Source: UBA4782 sp034429195 (GTDB taxonomy: Bacteria > Chloroflexota > Anaerolineae > Anaerolineales > Anaerolineaceae). From it: DNA of 64,000 nucleotides. The notes beneath the pieces are model-generated. The model was not told where the DNA came from. It did not search any database and saw nothing but the letters and a program-made list of their open reading frames with translations. Positions 8,699 to 17,718 of the stretch are shown here, piece after piece. The translations under genes were made by a program, and so were the position numbers. Each line of letters starts with the position of its first letter. The stretch's first letter is position 1. The stretch is taken from NCBI GenBank assembly GCA_034429195.1, contig DAOUGQ010000007.1:310001-374000 (forward strand), given 5' to 3'.

Positions 8699-9973
8699 AT
8701 GAAAATTATTGAAATGGAAAATTCGCCTTTACAACAGTTGCGCGCTGCAGCAACAGAGTTGGGAATTCCCAACGCCAACCGCTTAAAGAAAGAAAACCTC
8801 TTGATCAAAATCCGGCAGTACGAAGCAGAAAAAGAAGGTCTTGAGGTTCGCGGTGGTGTTTTGGAAATAATGAATGAAGGCATCGGCTTTTTACGCACAA
8901 ACTACCAGATTGGCCCAGATGATGTTTATGTCTCGCAGGCTCAGTTACGAAGGTATGAATTACGCAGCGGCGATCTGGTGATCGGGCATGTTCGCCCACC
9001 TCGAGAAACAGAACGGCATTATGGATTGCTTAAGGTTGAATCTGTCAATGGGTTAACCCCCGAGGAAGCTATGGGTAGAACCACATTTGAAAACCTGACA
9101 CCAATCTTCCCTGATAAACGATTCGATCTTGAGACCGACCGCACGATTCTTTCCTCTCGCTTGATCAATCTCATTGCACCTATCGGTCGCGGGCAGCGTG
9201 GCATGATCGTATCTCCCCCTAAAGCTGGTAAAACCACCATTCTCAAGCAGCTTGCTAATTCCATCTCAACTAAAAACCCAGAAGTCCATCTCATCATCGC
9301 ATTAATTGGTGAACGTCCTGAAGAGGTCACCGATATGGATCGCTCGGTGGATGCTGAAGTAGTTGCATCAACATTTGACGAGCCTGTAACTGCCCATGTG
9401 CGTACTGCAGAGATCACATTAGAGCGTGCTAAACGTCTGGTAGAAATTGGTAGAGATGTGGTAATCTTAATGGACTCATTGACCCGCCTGGCTCGCGCCT
9501 ACAACCTGGTCGTGAATCCATCAGGTCGCACGCTATCAGGTGGTATGGATCCATCGGCACTGTACCCGCCTAAACGGTTCTTTGGTGCAGCCCGTAACCT
9601 GGAAGAAGGTGGGTCACTGACCATCATTGCGACCGCACTGGTAGATACTGGATCACGGTTGGATGATGTGGTATATGAAGAGTTTAAAGGAACCGGCAAC
9701 ATGGAGCTGCACCTTTCACGCAAATTGCAGGAAAGACGCATTTTCCCGGCTATCGATATCGAGCGCTCTTCAACACGCCGTGAAGACTTGTTGCTTGGAC
9801 CAGATATTTTGCAACGTGCCTGGTTAATGCGTCGTATGTACCTGCAAATGGTCGGTCAGGCACCCCAGGGTGCAGGTATGGATCCTGCGGTTGCGACCGA
9901 AGCTATTTTGCAGCGCATGTCAAAAACACGCAACAACCAGGAATTTTTGGAGAACTTGACGGAGGATATGTGA
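8699..9973 (+). CDS. rho: Transcription termination factor Rho
   Basis: Rho is the hexameric RNA-dependent ATPase that releases RNA polymerase at factor-dependent terminators. The 424-residue protein has the N-terminal Rho-N helices (about 8-45) and the cold-shock-like RNA-binding domain (GFLRTNYQIGPDDVYVSQAQ, about 60-125). The ATPase core has Walker A SPPKAGKTTIL (about 172-182), Walker B VVILMDSLTRLARAYN and the Q-loop/R-loop region. There is no long acidic insertion. The ATG has no strong ribosome binding site. The next gene overlaps its end by 4 nt. Confidence 0.96.
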   Translation: MKIIEMENSPLQQLRAAATELGIPNANRLKKENLLIKIRQYEAEKEGLEVRGGVLEIMNEGIGFLRTNYQIGPDDVYVSQAQLRRYELRSGDLVIGHVRPPRETERHYGLLKVESVNGLTPEEAMGRTTFENLTPIFPDKRFDLETDRTILSSRLINLIAPIGRGQRGMIVSPPKAGKTTILKQLANSISTKNPEVHLIIALIGERPEEVTDMDRSVDAEVVASTFDEPVTAHVRTAEITLERAKRLVEIGRDVVILMDSLTRLARAYNLVVNPSGRTLSGGMDPSALYPPKRFFGAARNLEEGGSLTIIATALVDTGSRLDDVVYEEFKGTGNMELHLSRKLQERRIFPAIDIERSSTRREDLLLGPDILQRAWLMRRMYLQMVGQAPQGAGMDPAVATEAILQRMSKTRNNQEFLENLTEDM

Positions 9974-11088
9974 AAGGAAAACCCACAGGTGAAACCAGAC
10001 AATCCGGGCAGGGGTTAAGCCCGGCGACGATGATCTGGTTAACCGCTGGATCGTGGGGGATTACGATCATGATCGTGGCATACCTGGCTTTTCTGATGTT
10101 AAGCCGGGGTGCAATGAAGGAAGTACTGGCTCAACCCGTTCCTGAAACGCAGGCAACGGTTGAAGCAGGTGAACCAGAAAATAGTATACCGTCTACTGGT
10201 CTGCCGGATTTCGTTCCGGTATCAGATACTTTTGAATCAGTTTCCAGGACTACCAATCCACATACCATCTTGCTAAACCGTTCAAGAACCGGAATTGTGG
10301 AATATACGGTTCAGAAAGGCGATTCAGTTTTTTCGATCGCCACCAAGTACAAACTAAAACCAGAGACTGTGTTGTGGGCAAATTACGACATTCTGGATGA
10401 TAATCCCAACATGCTTTCTGTTGGGCAGACGCTTAAGATCCCACCTACCGATGGGGTATATTACCAATGGCAGGATGGGGATACCCTGGAAACAGTTGCT
10501 TCACGTTATTTTGTGGATACATCAGATATCCTTTCCTGGCCACAAAACAACCTTGATATGACTAACCCAGTGATCGAAACCGGAACTTATGTGATGATCC
10601 CTGGTGGATGGCGTGAAAACCGGCAGTGGGTTATCCCCACGGTCTGGAAACCAAATGCAGGTGCCTCAAAGACGATTGATGGTCCTGGTGGATGTGAATT
10701 GTCTGGAGGTGGTCTTGGTGGATCAGGCTCGTTCATATGGCCAACGATCAACAATTACCTTTCTGGCAATGATTACTGGTCGGGTCACCTAGGAATAGAT
10801 ATAGCAGCGCCTGAAACAGCACCAGTCTACGCTGCGGATAGTGGTGTGGTGGTGTATGCTGGTTGGATTGGCGGTGGGTATGGCAACATGATCATGATCG
10901 ATCATGGAAATGGGTATCATACTCTGTACGCACACTTGTACTCAATTAATGTTGGCTGTGGTCAAAGCGTTTATCAAGGCGCGGTGATCGGGCTGGCTGG
11001 CAGCACAGGCAACTCTACTGGTCCCCACCTTCATTTCGAGGTCAGGCTGAATGGCGGCTTTGTCAACCCGTGGTACGTATTGCCGTAA
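9970..11088 (+). CDS. LysM / M23-family metallopeptidase, membrane-anchored
   Basis: This is a probable cell-envelope peptidoglycan hydrolase of 372 aa. The N-terminal transmembrane helix is WLTAGSWGITIMIVAYLAFL. Two LysM modules follow (VQKGDSVFSIATKYKLKPETVL at about 114 and a weaker one at about 165). A C-terminal LytM/M23 domain has HLGIDIA near residue 271, YHTLYAHL and HLHFEV near 353, supplying the usual zinc ligands. The GTG start overlaps the rho stop (GTGA) with GGAGG 4 nt upstream, so it is coupled to rho. A terminator follows at 11106-11145. The substrate cross-link type cannot be told. Confidence 0.88.
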   Translation: MKGKPTGETRQSGQGLSPATMIWLTAGSWGITIMIVAYLAFLMLSRGAMKEVLAQPVPETQATVEAGEPENSIPSTGLPDFVPVSDTFESVSRTTNPHTILLNRSRTGIVEYTVQKGDSVFSIATKYKLKPETVLWANYDILDDNPNMLSVGQTLKIPPTDGVYYQWQDGDTLETVASRYFVDTSDILSWPQNNLDMTNPVIETGTYVMIPGGWRENRQWVIPTVWKPNAGASKTIDGPGGCELSGGGLGGSGSFIWPTINNYLSGNDYWSGHLGIDIAAPETAPVYAADSGVVVYAGWIGGGYGNMIMIDHGNGYHTLYAHLYSINVGCGQSVYQGAVIGLAGSTGNSTGPHLHFEVRLNGGFVNPWYVLP

Positions 11089-11105
11089 TCGACCTTTGAA
11101 AATCT

Positions 11106-11145
11106 AAAAACCCCGTGAGCAGAATCCCTGTTTCACGGGGTTTTT
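11106..11145 (+). terminator. Intrinsic terminator after the rho-M23 pair
   Basis: AAAAACCCCGTGA (11106-11118) pairs perfectly with TCACGGGGTTTTT (11133-11145) around a 14-nt loop and runs into Ts. It ends the rho-peptidase transcript and argues against the longer open frame beginning at 11115 for the next gene. Confidence 0.85.
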
Positions 11146-11183
11146 TATGCATTCTCGCGGAAACAGGGCTTTTCTGCATGATG

Positions 11184-11189
11184 TATAAT
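11184..11189 (+). promoter_or_regulatory. -10 box giving a leaderless start
   Basis: A perfect TATAAT ends 6 nt before the ATG at 11196, so transcription would begin at the start codon itself. No clear -35 box is seen. Confidence 0.55.
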
Positions 11190-11195
11190 CACGAT

Positions 11196-13676
11196 ATGCT
11201 GGATCTCTACGTACTCCCCCTACAACTTATACATGGTCAAGAAGAAACCCAGATGAATAACCTGTTGGTTCTGGGCGCTCCCAGGCGTTGCGAACGCAGT
11301 CGCGTCAATGACCGGTTCTTCGTTCTTATCAGCCTTCTCAGTGGAAAAGCATTTACACCAGACGAAAACGAGAAGCTGATGGATGAAGCGGTGAACACCT
11401 ATTTTTCCAGCCGAGGTTCCATCACCTCTGGATTGCGAGCCACTGCTGAAAGACTAAATACTATCTTGCTTGAGTCAAATTTACATTCTACCTTTGAAAA
11501 ACAACAACGGTTGGCCGTGGTCAATCTGGCAGCTCTTCGGGGCAATGACCTTTTTCTGGCGCATGCAGGCACCACACATACCTTTATCTTAACCAAATCA
11601 GGTATGGAAGAGTTTTACGACATTGAAACAGGTACGCGTGGTTTAGGTGTCAGCAAAGTCACTCCCATCCGATATTTTCAATGCTCTTTGCAAAATGCCG
11701 ATCTGGTACTCTTTTGTGCAAAACCACCCTCCGGTTGGACATCTGAAGCTCTTGATGATGGGGCTCAGCAAACTTTGGATCATTTACGTCGGCGCTTGAT
11801 GAGCCTGGCAGGTTTTGACTTACAAGCCGGGTTGGTCCAGGTACGCGAAGGTAAAGGTGAAATTCACCGGTTGAAACCTCGCACCCGTTTTATTCCAGCA
11901 GGAGAACCGCCTTCTCAAAAAACACCTTCCGAATTGGCAACAGAATTGCCCAATGGGATAAGTGCACCAGAACAACCTGTTGTCAAAGAGATACCTGCTG
12001 AAGAAATCCCGGTGATCGATACACCACTTGCAAAGCCGGATATTCGGCAGCCTGAAGCAAGCGAGGACATAAAAACTCCCTCTTCTCCTGCTGTAATGGA
12101 GAAACCAGAACAAGTGCAAGAAGAGCAGGTAAATGAACCAGGTGTAGATGAAAAACCTGAACCTTCTATTCCGGCAGTTTCACCGGTTATCACAGTGGCA
12201 AGTAGACATCGCCCGGTCAGACCAGTGACATCTCCCAGTGTCGAGCCTGTTCCAGAAGCTATCAAGGAAGACGCCATCCCGGTCAGCCCGGCAATCAAGG
12301 GTGTTGCTTCACCTGTTAGCAAGAGTGAAGAAAAAGACCGACAAAGAAATGATGCCTGGAAGCAGAAGCTGGCGACCTGGTGGATCAAGATCCGAACAAC
12401 GAACAGGAAAATAAATCAAACAGCAGCCACCATAACTGGTAAATTGCTACCCGGAGAAGAACCATCCGAAAACACCCTATCTGCCCGCAATATGCTTTTT
12501 ATTGCTATTGTGGTTCCTTTGATCGTGGTTGCCATTGGTGCTACGGTATATTTTCGCCTGGGAAGATCAGAACGCCATCAAGAATTTCTGGCACAGGCAG
12601 CCCAACAGGTGGAACTTGCTCGGAATACCACTGATATTCAGATCCAACGCGAAACCTGGAATCGGGCAGAAGAATTGCTGGAAATGGCAGAAAAATATGG
12701 CAAAAGCGATGAATCTCGCCAGATGAGAACTGAAATTGAAAGCACACTGGATAATCTGGATGGGATTTACCGTACCCTATTCCAGCCTTTGTTGGTACAG
12801 CAGACAACTGGAGCAAATATCACTCGAATGGTAGCAAACCAGACGGAAGTATATGCCCTGGATGCTGCCCAAAACAGAGTACTGCGCCTTGAATTGACTG
12901 GCAGTACTTACAAGATGGATGAGAACTTTGAATGCAGTTCGGGGGTAAGGGGAGTTCTGGTGGTGAGCGACCTGATCGATATTGTTGCGCTCCCTCCCAA
13001 CAGCCCCTTTGGAGCAACGGTTTTGGCAGTCGATGAAACAGGCAATCTCATGTATTGCATACCTGAAGATCAACCTGTGGTAACCAGCCTGGCTTCACCA
13101 GATAACAACTGGGGTTCGCTGTCCGATGTAGAACTTGGCGGATCAAACCTTTATATTCTGGATATACCTAAAGATACTATTCTAACCTACCGCGGAAATA
13201 ATCAATCCTTTGATCAGAATCCCAACTGGTTTTTTGATGATGATAAACCCGTCTTAGCAGATCTGATTGCCATCACCGCATACGGAAATGACGTGTATAT
13301 GTTGCATCAGGATGGCAGTATGTCCACCTGTACTTATCGTTTGGGAAGGGATGATAAAACCAAATGCAATCTCAAAGCACCTTATCATGATGAACGGGTC
13401 AGTGCAGCAGAATCTGAACCAGCCATCATGCCCGACACACATTTCGTACAGATGATGTCAACCGATCCCCTGGGACCTTCATTGTACATTTTGGATACCA
13501 GCAGTCCTTCGGTGTACCAATTCAGTCTGGCATTGACTTTCATTAAACAGATCCGCCCACAGTCCAATGATGATTATCCATTGCCAGTGAGCGAAGCTAC
13601 TGCCTTTGTGGTCACCCCAGGCAGGCAGATTTTGATGGCTTTTGGCAGCCAACTTTACTCCGCAACCATGCCGTAG
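11196..13676 (+). CDS. Membrane protein: PP2C-like head, TM helix, propeller-like tail
   Basis: This is an 826-residue protein in three parts. Residues 1-235 resemble the PPM/PP2C phosphatase fold (RSRVNDRFFVLIS, LAHAGTTHTFILTKSG, ADLVLFCAKPPSGW). However, the metal-binding Asp-Gly motifs of active enzymes are not evident, so it may be a pseudophosphatase. A Pro/Glu-rich cytoplasmic linker spans about 255-400, and one transmembrane helix (MLFIAIVVPLIVVAIGATVY) lies at about 431-450. An outside coiled coil is followed by repeats resembling a beta-propeller (VYALDAAQNRVLRLEL and similar). The start at 11196 is chosen because a TATAAT precedes it by 6 nt and the longer frame starts inside a terminator. 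Confidence 0.7.
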   Translation: MLDLYVLPLQLIHGQEETQMNNLLVLGAPRRCERSRVNDRFFVLISLLSGKAFTPDENEKLMDEAVNTYFSSRGSITSGLRATAERLNTILLESNLHSTFEKQQRLAVVNLAALRGNDLFLAHAGTTHTFILTKSGMEEFYDIETGTRGLGVSKVTPIRYFQCSLQNADLVLFCAKPPSGWTSEALDDGAQQTLDHLRRRLMSLAGFDLQAGLVQVREGKGEIHRLKPRTRFIPAGEPPSQKTPSELATELPNGISAPEQPVVKEIPAEEIPVIDTPLAKPDIRQPEASEDIKTPSSPAVMEKPEQVQEEQVNEPGVDEKPEPSIPAVSPVITVASRHRPVRPVTSPSVEPVPEAIKEDAIPVSPAIKGVASPVSKSEEKDRQRNDAWKQKLATWWIKIRTTNRKINQTAATITGKLLPGEEPSENTLSARNMLFIAIVVPLIVVAIGATVYFRLGRSERHQEFLAQAAQQVELARNTTDIQIQRETWNRAEELLEMAEKYGKSDESRQMRTEIESTLDNLDGIYRTLFQPLLVQQTTGANITRMVANQTEVYALDAAQNRVLRLELTGSTYKMDENFECSSGVRGVLVVSDLIDIVALPPNSPFGATVLAVDETGNLMYCIPEDQPVVTSLASPDNNWGSLSDVELGGSNLYILDIPKDTILTYRGNNQSFDQNPNWFFDDDKPVLADLIAITAYGNDVYMLHQDGSMSTCTYRLGRDDKTKCNLKAPYHDERVSAAESEPAIMPDTHFVQMMSTDPLGPSLYILDTSSPSVYQFSLALTFIKQIRPQSNDDYPLPVSEATAFVVTPGRQILMAFGSQLYSATMP

Positions 13677-13685
13677 AAAAATATT

Positions 13686-13719
13686 GAGCCATGAGAATTG
13701 AAATCCCATGGCTCTTTTG
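13686..13719 (+). terminator. Intrinsic terminator after the PP2C-like gene
   Basis: GAGCCATG (13686-13693) pairs with CATGGCTC (13707-13714), followed by TTTTG. It lies between two converging genes. Confidence 0.65.
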
Positions 13720-13738
13720 TCTAATTCTGCAATAGAAT

Positions 13739-15109
13739 TTAGTTTGTAGTATTGTTCCAGAACCAGTTATAGGCATACAGTCCAGAACCTGAAGTGCTAT
13801 CCATACGGATGGCGATTTGTGTGCTGCCCGCTAAGCCGGCCGGAATACTGAAGGTGAAGGATTGCGATCCTCCCGCACCGGAATTGAAAGTGGCGACTTC
13901 AGTTCCCCCGATAGCATAGGTTCCATATGCCCCCATTCGTACTGAGAAATTCTGGCTGGGTGGAAGATTGACAGCAGCAACAGTGACAGAAGTATCTTTG
14001 ACAACTGCGGTAATGCTGAAGGTTGGATATCCATAATAGCCGGTGGTTGTCGTAGTTGTTGTTGTAGTTGTGGTTGTAGTGGTTGTGTTGTTGTAGAACC
14101 AGTTATATGCATATAAACCAGAGCCTGAGGTGCTATCCATACGAATGGCAATACGATAACTACCTGCCAGGCTGGCTGGAATATCAAAGGTGATCGATTT
14201 CGCGCCTCCATCACCCGAATCGAAAGTAGCTACTTCAATCCCACCCACTGCATAAGAGCCATATGCACCCATGCGAACAACAAAATTTTCGTTCTTGGGG
14301 AGATTTGCGGTAGCAACAGTTACTTTAGAATCGGCTACTACATCGGTGATGGAGAAGGTAGGATAGCCACTGTATCCTGTCGTTGTAGTTGTAGTTGTCG
14401 TTGTGGTTGTCGTGTTATTCCAGAACCAGTTATAAGCATAATATCCAGCAGCGCAATCCATACGAATGGCAATTTGTACACTGCCTGCCAGGCTGGCTGG
14501 AATATCAAAGGTGATCGATTGGCTTCCACCTGTACCGGAATTGAAAGTGGCAACTTCAACCCCGCCGATTGCATACGTGCCATAGGCACCCATTCGGACT
14601 GTGAAATCCTGACTTGGAGGCAAGTTACTCGTCTGAACAGTCACTTTAGAATTAGCTACTACAGAAGTAATGCTGAATGTGGGGATGCCCGAATACCCGG
14701 GAATGACTGTTCCGGTTGTTGTTACATTGTAAAACCAATTGTAGCTGTAATATCCAGTCGTGCTTTCAAGACGTACAGCAATTTGCTTGCTACCTTTCAG
14801 GGCATCAGGAATATTCAATTTAGCGGAAAATGAACCGCCTGTACCAGAATTCAATGTTGCCACTTCAATTCCGCCAACACCCAGGGTGCCATAGGCACCC
14901 ATTCGCACAGTAAAATCGGTATTAGCAGGGAAATTTGCGGTAACAATCGTGATGGATGTGTCTGGCACTACCTCAGAAACATAGAATGTTGGCACAGTAT
15001 ACGCCTGGCTGATGTGGGTTGCTGGGAAAAGTGCCAGCGTGGCAATTACCACTACCAACAAGAAGCGAATAATCCATTGCGAAACAGGTTTAAGGATGTT
15101 TAATTTCAT
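13739..15109 (-). CDS. Secreted protein with four tandem beta-rich repeats and poly-Thr linkers
   Basis: This is a 456-residue exported protein. The signal peptide includes IIRFLLVVVIATLALFPATH and ends near AYT. The rest is four copies of a domain of about 90 residues with shared motifs (PTFSITSVV, VRMGAYGTYAIGG, EVATFNSGTGGS, DIPASLAGS, IAIRMD, YAYNWFWNN). They are joined by a short linker after the first copy, 13 Thr after the second and 15 Thr after the third. There is no cell-wall sorting signal or C-terminal TM, so it is secreted or associates non-covalently. The start at 15109 has AGGAGG 7 nt upstream; the open frame to 15145 lacks one. Function unknown; poly-Thr suggests O-glycosylated spacers (inference). 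Confidence 0.8.
   Translation of the reverse strand: MKLNILKPVSQWIIRFLLVVVIATLALFPATHISQAYTVPTFYVSEVVPDTSITIVTANFPANTDFTVRMGAYGTLGVGGIEVATLNSGTGGSFSAKLNIPDALKGSKQIAVRLESTTGYYSYNWFYNVTTTGTVIPGYSGIPTFSITSVVANSKVTVQTSNLPPSQDFTVRMGAYGTYAIGGVEVATFNSGTGGSQSITFDIPASLAGSVQIAIRMDCAAGYYAYNWFWNNTTTTTTTTTTTTGYSGYPTFSITDVVADSKVTVATANLPKNENFVVRMGAYGSYAVGGIEVATFDSGDGGAKSITFDIPASLAGSYRIAIRMDSTSGSGLYAYNWFYNNTTTTTTTTTTTTTTTGYYGYPTFSITAVVKDTSVTVAAVNLPPSQNFSVRMGAYGTYAIGGTEVATFNSGAGGSQSFTFSIPAGLAGSTQIAIRMDSTSGSGLYAYNWFWNNTTN
14035..14092 (-). repeat. Trinucleotide-like poly-Thr codon tract, linker 3
   Basis: The tract is mostly ACN threonine codons (seen as GTT/GTA/GTG/GTC triplets on the plus strand), encoding 15 Thr between repeat domains 3 and 4. 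A shorter sister tract lies at 14376-14415. Being multiples of three, length changes would keep the frame and alter only linker length. Confidence 0.75.
14376..14415 (-). repeat. Trinucleotide-like poly-Thr codon tract, linker 2
   Basis: A run of threonine codons coding for 13 Thr between repeat domains 2 and 3 of the secreted repeat protein. Domains 1 and 2 are instead joined by a short mixed linker (TTTGTVIPGYSG). Confidence 0.75.
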
Positions 15110-15163
15110 ATGTTCCTCCTGACTTTCAACAACATAAGAGCACAATAATGTACCTGTCTTATC

Positions 15164-15192
15164 AGTATAACGACTCGAACAGTATATTTCAA
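15164..15192 (-). promoter_or_regulatory. Promoter of the poly-Thr repeat protein gene
   Basis: On the minus strand TTGAAA, a 17-bp spacer and TATACT form a good housekeeping promoter, with transcription expected near 15157 and about 48 nt of leader holding the AGGAGG site. Confidence 0.65.
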
Positions 15193-15225
15193 TCGTATTT
15201 CATCATTTTTATCTCATTTTCTTTT

Positions 15226-16461
15226 TTATCTCAATATCGCAGGATTTGTCCAAAACACCCGGTCGTCCAGTGAAGAGCCGTTGTTTTGCACAACAAGATA
15301 GAAAACCACACTCTTCCCTGCGAGAAAATCGAGATTTACATTTATATGGGTGTAACTTCCATCATAAGTTTCAGTCCAGCTCCCTAAATTCGTGATCGCC
15401 CCACCATCTGCACTGTAATTAACCTGGAACATGACGTCACACTTTGGCCGCGAATCTACACAGCCAACCATCGCAACAAAGTCGTCACCCGCTTTGATCG
15501 TAATAGCAGGGTATTTTCCAGTGATCATGCCTCCAGACCCATCACTTGGGATGACAATAATTGATGGTTCATCTTCCTGATACCCTCCTTCAAGTTTTGG
15601 AGAAGTCGAGTAGACCACAGAACCGTTCACAAAATCAGTTCCAGAGCCCGGGCATGGCAAATTTCCTGTTGAACTGCTCCATTGAGCTGAACAATAATTG
15701 ACCGCAAAATTCAATGGGTTAGTCGGGTTGATGGTTGCAGTGGCGATCACCACCTGGATGGTAACCCAGAATGCACTGGTTGAATTAACACCATAACCAA
15801 ACAGTCCTCCACTGGTATTTCGCAGTTGCCAGTAGCCTGTATATGTTCCTGCAGAAGAAGGTGCAACCATGGAAATAGTCACATCAATCATTTCACCCGG
15901 ATTGACACTCGTTGCAAGATTGGAAATTGCTGGCGCGCCTAACGAGTTGCCACCAACAAATACCAGAGAATAACCGGTAGTCCAGGTGCAGCTTCCACCA
16001 TTCTTCAGACGCCACGTCTTGGTAAACGATTTATTTGGAGCTAAGGTTGTGCCATCTGGAATTGTCACATCCGAAACAAATTCGATTTTGTCACATGGAA
16101 GTGGAGGTGTAGTAACGGTTGCTGTTGGTGGAACAGGTGTTGCAGTTGGTACAAGAGTGTTCGTAGAAGTCGCAGTAAACGTTGGAGTGAATGTGGGAGT
16201 TATTGTGGGTGGTACAGGTGTAGCTGTATACTGAGCAATTTGTGTCAGTTCTGCAACCACAGTATTCAGAGCTACTTGTGTATCTGCCGCAGCTATCGTC
16301 GCAGCCACAGATGTCGCAATATCACTTTGATCCCGACTCGTTTCTGTTCCCCTTTCTCGCACACAGGCACTGAGAAGAAGGGTCATGATGATTAATAACG
16401 AACATAAAGAATAATGTGCTTTCATAGAAGGCCTCTTTTTCAATGACGATTTCGATGGCAT
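15226..16461 (-). CDS. Lipoprotein with NBR1-type Ig-like domain
   Basis: This is a 411-residue exported lipoprotein. The signal sequence ends in a lipobox (TLLLSAC, Cys33). A coil is followed by a Pro/Thr-rich stalk (about 78-118). A domain with DVTIPDGT, FTKTWRLKNGGSCTW and AGTYTGYWQLRN then matches the NBR1-like Ig fold common in Chloroflexota surface proteins. The C-terminal 150 residues form an unrecognised beta-rich region with paired cysteines. A TATAAT near 16482 and GGGGA 6 nt before the ATG support the start; an inner ATG at 16425 is possible. The role is probably binding at the cell surface; the ligand is unknown. Confidence 0.8.
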   Translation of the reverse strand: MPSKSSLKKRPSMKAHYSLCSLLIIMTLLLSACVRERGTETSRDQSDIATSVAATIAAADTQVALNTVVAELTQIAQYTATPVPPTITPTFTPTFTATSTNTLVPTATPVPPTATVTTPPLPCDKIEFVSDVTIPDGTTLAPNKSFTKTWRLKNGGSCTWTTGYSLVFVGGNSLGAPAISNLATSVNPGEMIDVTISMVAPSSAGTYTGYWQLRNTSGGLFGYGVNSTSAFWVTIQVVIATATINPTNPLNFAVNYCSAQWSSSTGNLPCPGSGTDFVNGSVVYSTSPKLEGGYQEDEPSIIVIPSDGSGGMITGKYPAITIKAGDDFVAMVGCVDSRPKCDVMFQVNYSADGGAITNLGSWTETYDGSYTHINVNLDFLAGKSVVFYLVVQNNGSSLDDRVFWTNPAILR

Positions 16462-16617
16462 GATAGTTCCCCAATTAATTTATTATACAGGTCTCATTCC
16501 AGATTCAATCATTCATGAAAGAGTAAAACTTTTTCCGAATATACAATACCAATATCTGTTCGTTACAAAGTAGAAACGTCTTAAGGAAAGAAATTAATTA
16601 TTCGTTTGAACTGGCTC

Positions 16618-16626
16618 TGTTATAAT
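16618..16626 (+). promoter_or_regulatory. Extended -10 promoter of thrC-thrB
   Basis: TGTTATAAT is a perfect extended -10 element. No good -35 is seen at the usual distance. Transcription would start near 16633, about 24 nt before thrC. Confidence 0.5.
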
Positions 16627-16656
16627 GATGCACAAAATTATTGAAAGCGGTTTACC

Positions 16657-17718
16657 ATGACTTATAACGGTGTATTTAATCGATTTCACTCTTTGATGGA
16701 TATTCCTGCACATACTCAGCAGGTAACTCTTCTAGAAGGGAACACACCTCTCATCCCAGTACCAAAACTGGCGGATGCTCTTGGAGGAGGATTCGAACTT
16801 TGGGTCAAGTTTGAAGGGATGAATCCAACTGGATCTTTCAAAGATAGAGGCATGACGATCGCTATAGGCGAAGCGGTCGGAAGAGGAGCAAAGGTCGTTA
16901 TTTGTGCATCTACTGGAAATACAGCTGCGTCTGCTGCAGCGTATGCGTCCCGAGCGGGGATGCGATGCATTGTGGTTATCCCCAAAGGGAAAGTAGCTAC
17001 CGGAAAACTGGCTGGTGCTGTTGCTTATGGTGCTGATGTCATCCAGATTGAAGGTTCTTTTGATGATGCATTAACCATTGTGGTAGAGATCAGCAAACAT
17101 CATCCAATCGCGCTGGTTAATTCTCTCAACCCATATCGCCTTGAAGGACAAAAAACCGCCGCCTTTGAAATTTGCGATGTGTTGGGTAAGGCTCCCGATT
17201 GGTTGTGCCTACCCGTGGGTAATGCAGGGAACATCACTTCTTATTGGATGGGTTTCAGGCAATATCATAAGCTTCACCAGACTGGACTACCACAGATCCT
17301 GGGTGTACAGGCAGCAGGGTCTGCCCCACTGGTGCTCGGTCATCCAGTGGAGAACCCAGAAACGGTTGCGACTGCCATCCGTATTGGGAAGCCTGCCCGT
17401 GGAGAAGAAGCTCTGGCAGCTGCAGAAGAGTCGGGAGGAAAGATCATCGCAGTAAGTGATGATGAAATCCTGGCTATGCAGCGTATGCTGGCAGCCAGTG
17501 GGGTATGGGTGGAACCTGCTTCTGCCGCAGGGTTAGCAGGATTAAAACACCGGCTGGATAATCATGAAATGGATGTACACGGGAAAAAAGTAGTTGCAAT
17601 CTGCACCGGTCATGGTATGAAAGATCCCGATATCATCGCAAAGAGCATGAAAGCTCCCCAACTGTTGCCTTTTGATTACAAGGTAATTGAAAAAACGATC
17701 GTGGAAGGAATGGAATGA
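16657..17718 (+). CDS. thrC: Threonine synthase
   Basis: PLP enzyme converting O-phosphohomoserine to threonine in the cytoplasm. The 353-residue protein has the PLP lysine Lys62 in NPTGSFKDRG, the phosphate-binding SGNTAASAAAYA-like loop (ASTGNTAAS) and the glycine-rich PVGNAGN. The length is that of the short class of threonine synthases found in many non-enteric bacteria and archaea. It overlaps homoserine kinase by 4 nt (ATGA), so the last two steps of threonine synthesis are made together. The ribosome binding site is weak. Confidence 0.94.
   Translation: MTYNGVFNRFHSLMDIPAHTQQVTLLEGNTPLIPVPKLADALGGGFELWVKFEGMNPTGSFKDRGMTIAIGEAVGRGAKVVICASTGNTAASAAAYASRAGMRCIVVIPKGKVATGKLAGAVAYGADVIQIEGSFDDALTIVVEISKHHPIALVNSLNPYRLEGQKTAAFEICDVLGKAPDWLCLPVGNAGNITSYWMGFRQYHKLHQTGLPQILGVQAAGSAPLVLGHPVENPETVATAIRIGKPARGEEALAAAEESGGKIIAVSDDEILAMQRMLAASGVWVEPASAAGLAGLKHRLDNHEMDVHGKKVVAICTGHGMKDPDIIAKSMKAPQLLPFDYKVIEKTIVEGME

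Noticed and set aside
9019..9417. Minus-strand 132-codon frame opposite rho
   Set aside because: It is a shadow of the rho ATPase core; composition and context give no sign of a real gene.
11115..11195. N-terminal extension of the PP2C-like protein from 11115
   Set aside because: It begins inside a perfect intrinsic terminator and before a TATAAT box, so it is unlikely to be transcribed as part of the mRNA.
14035..14415. GTT/GTA-rich repeats as a possible CRISPR array or non-coding microsatellite
   Set aside because: They lie in frame within the secreted repeat protein, encode threonine linkers and have no spacer-repeat structure.
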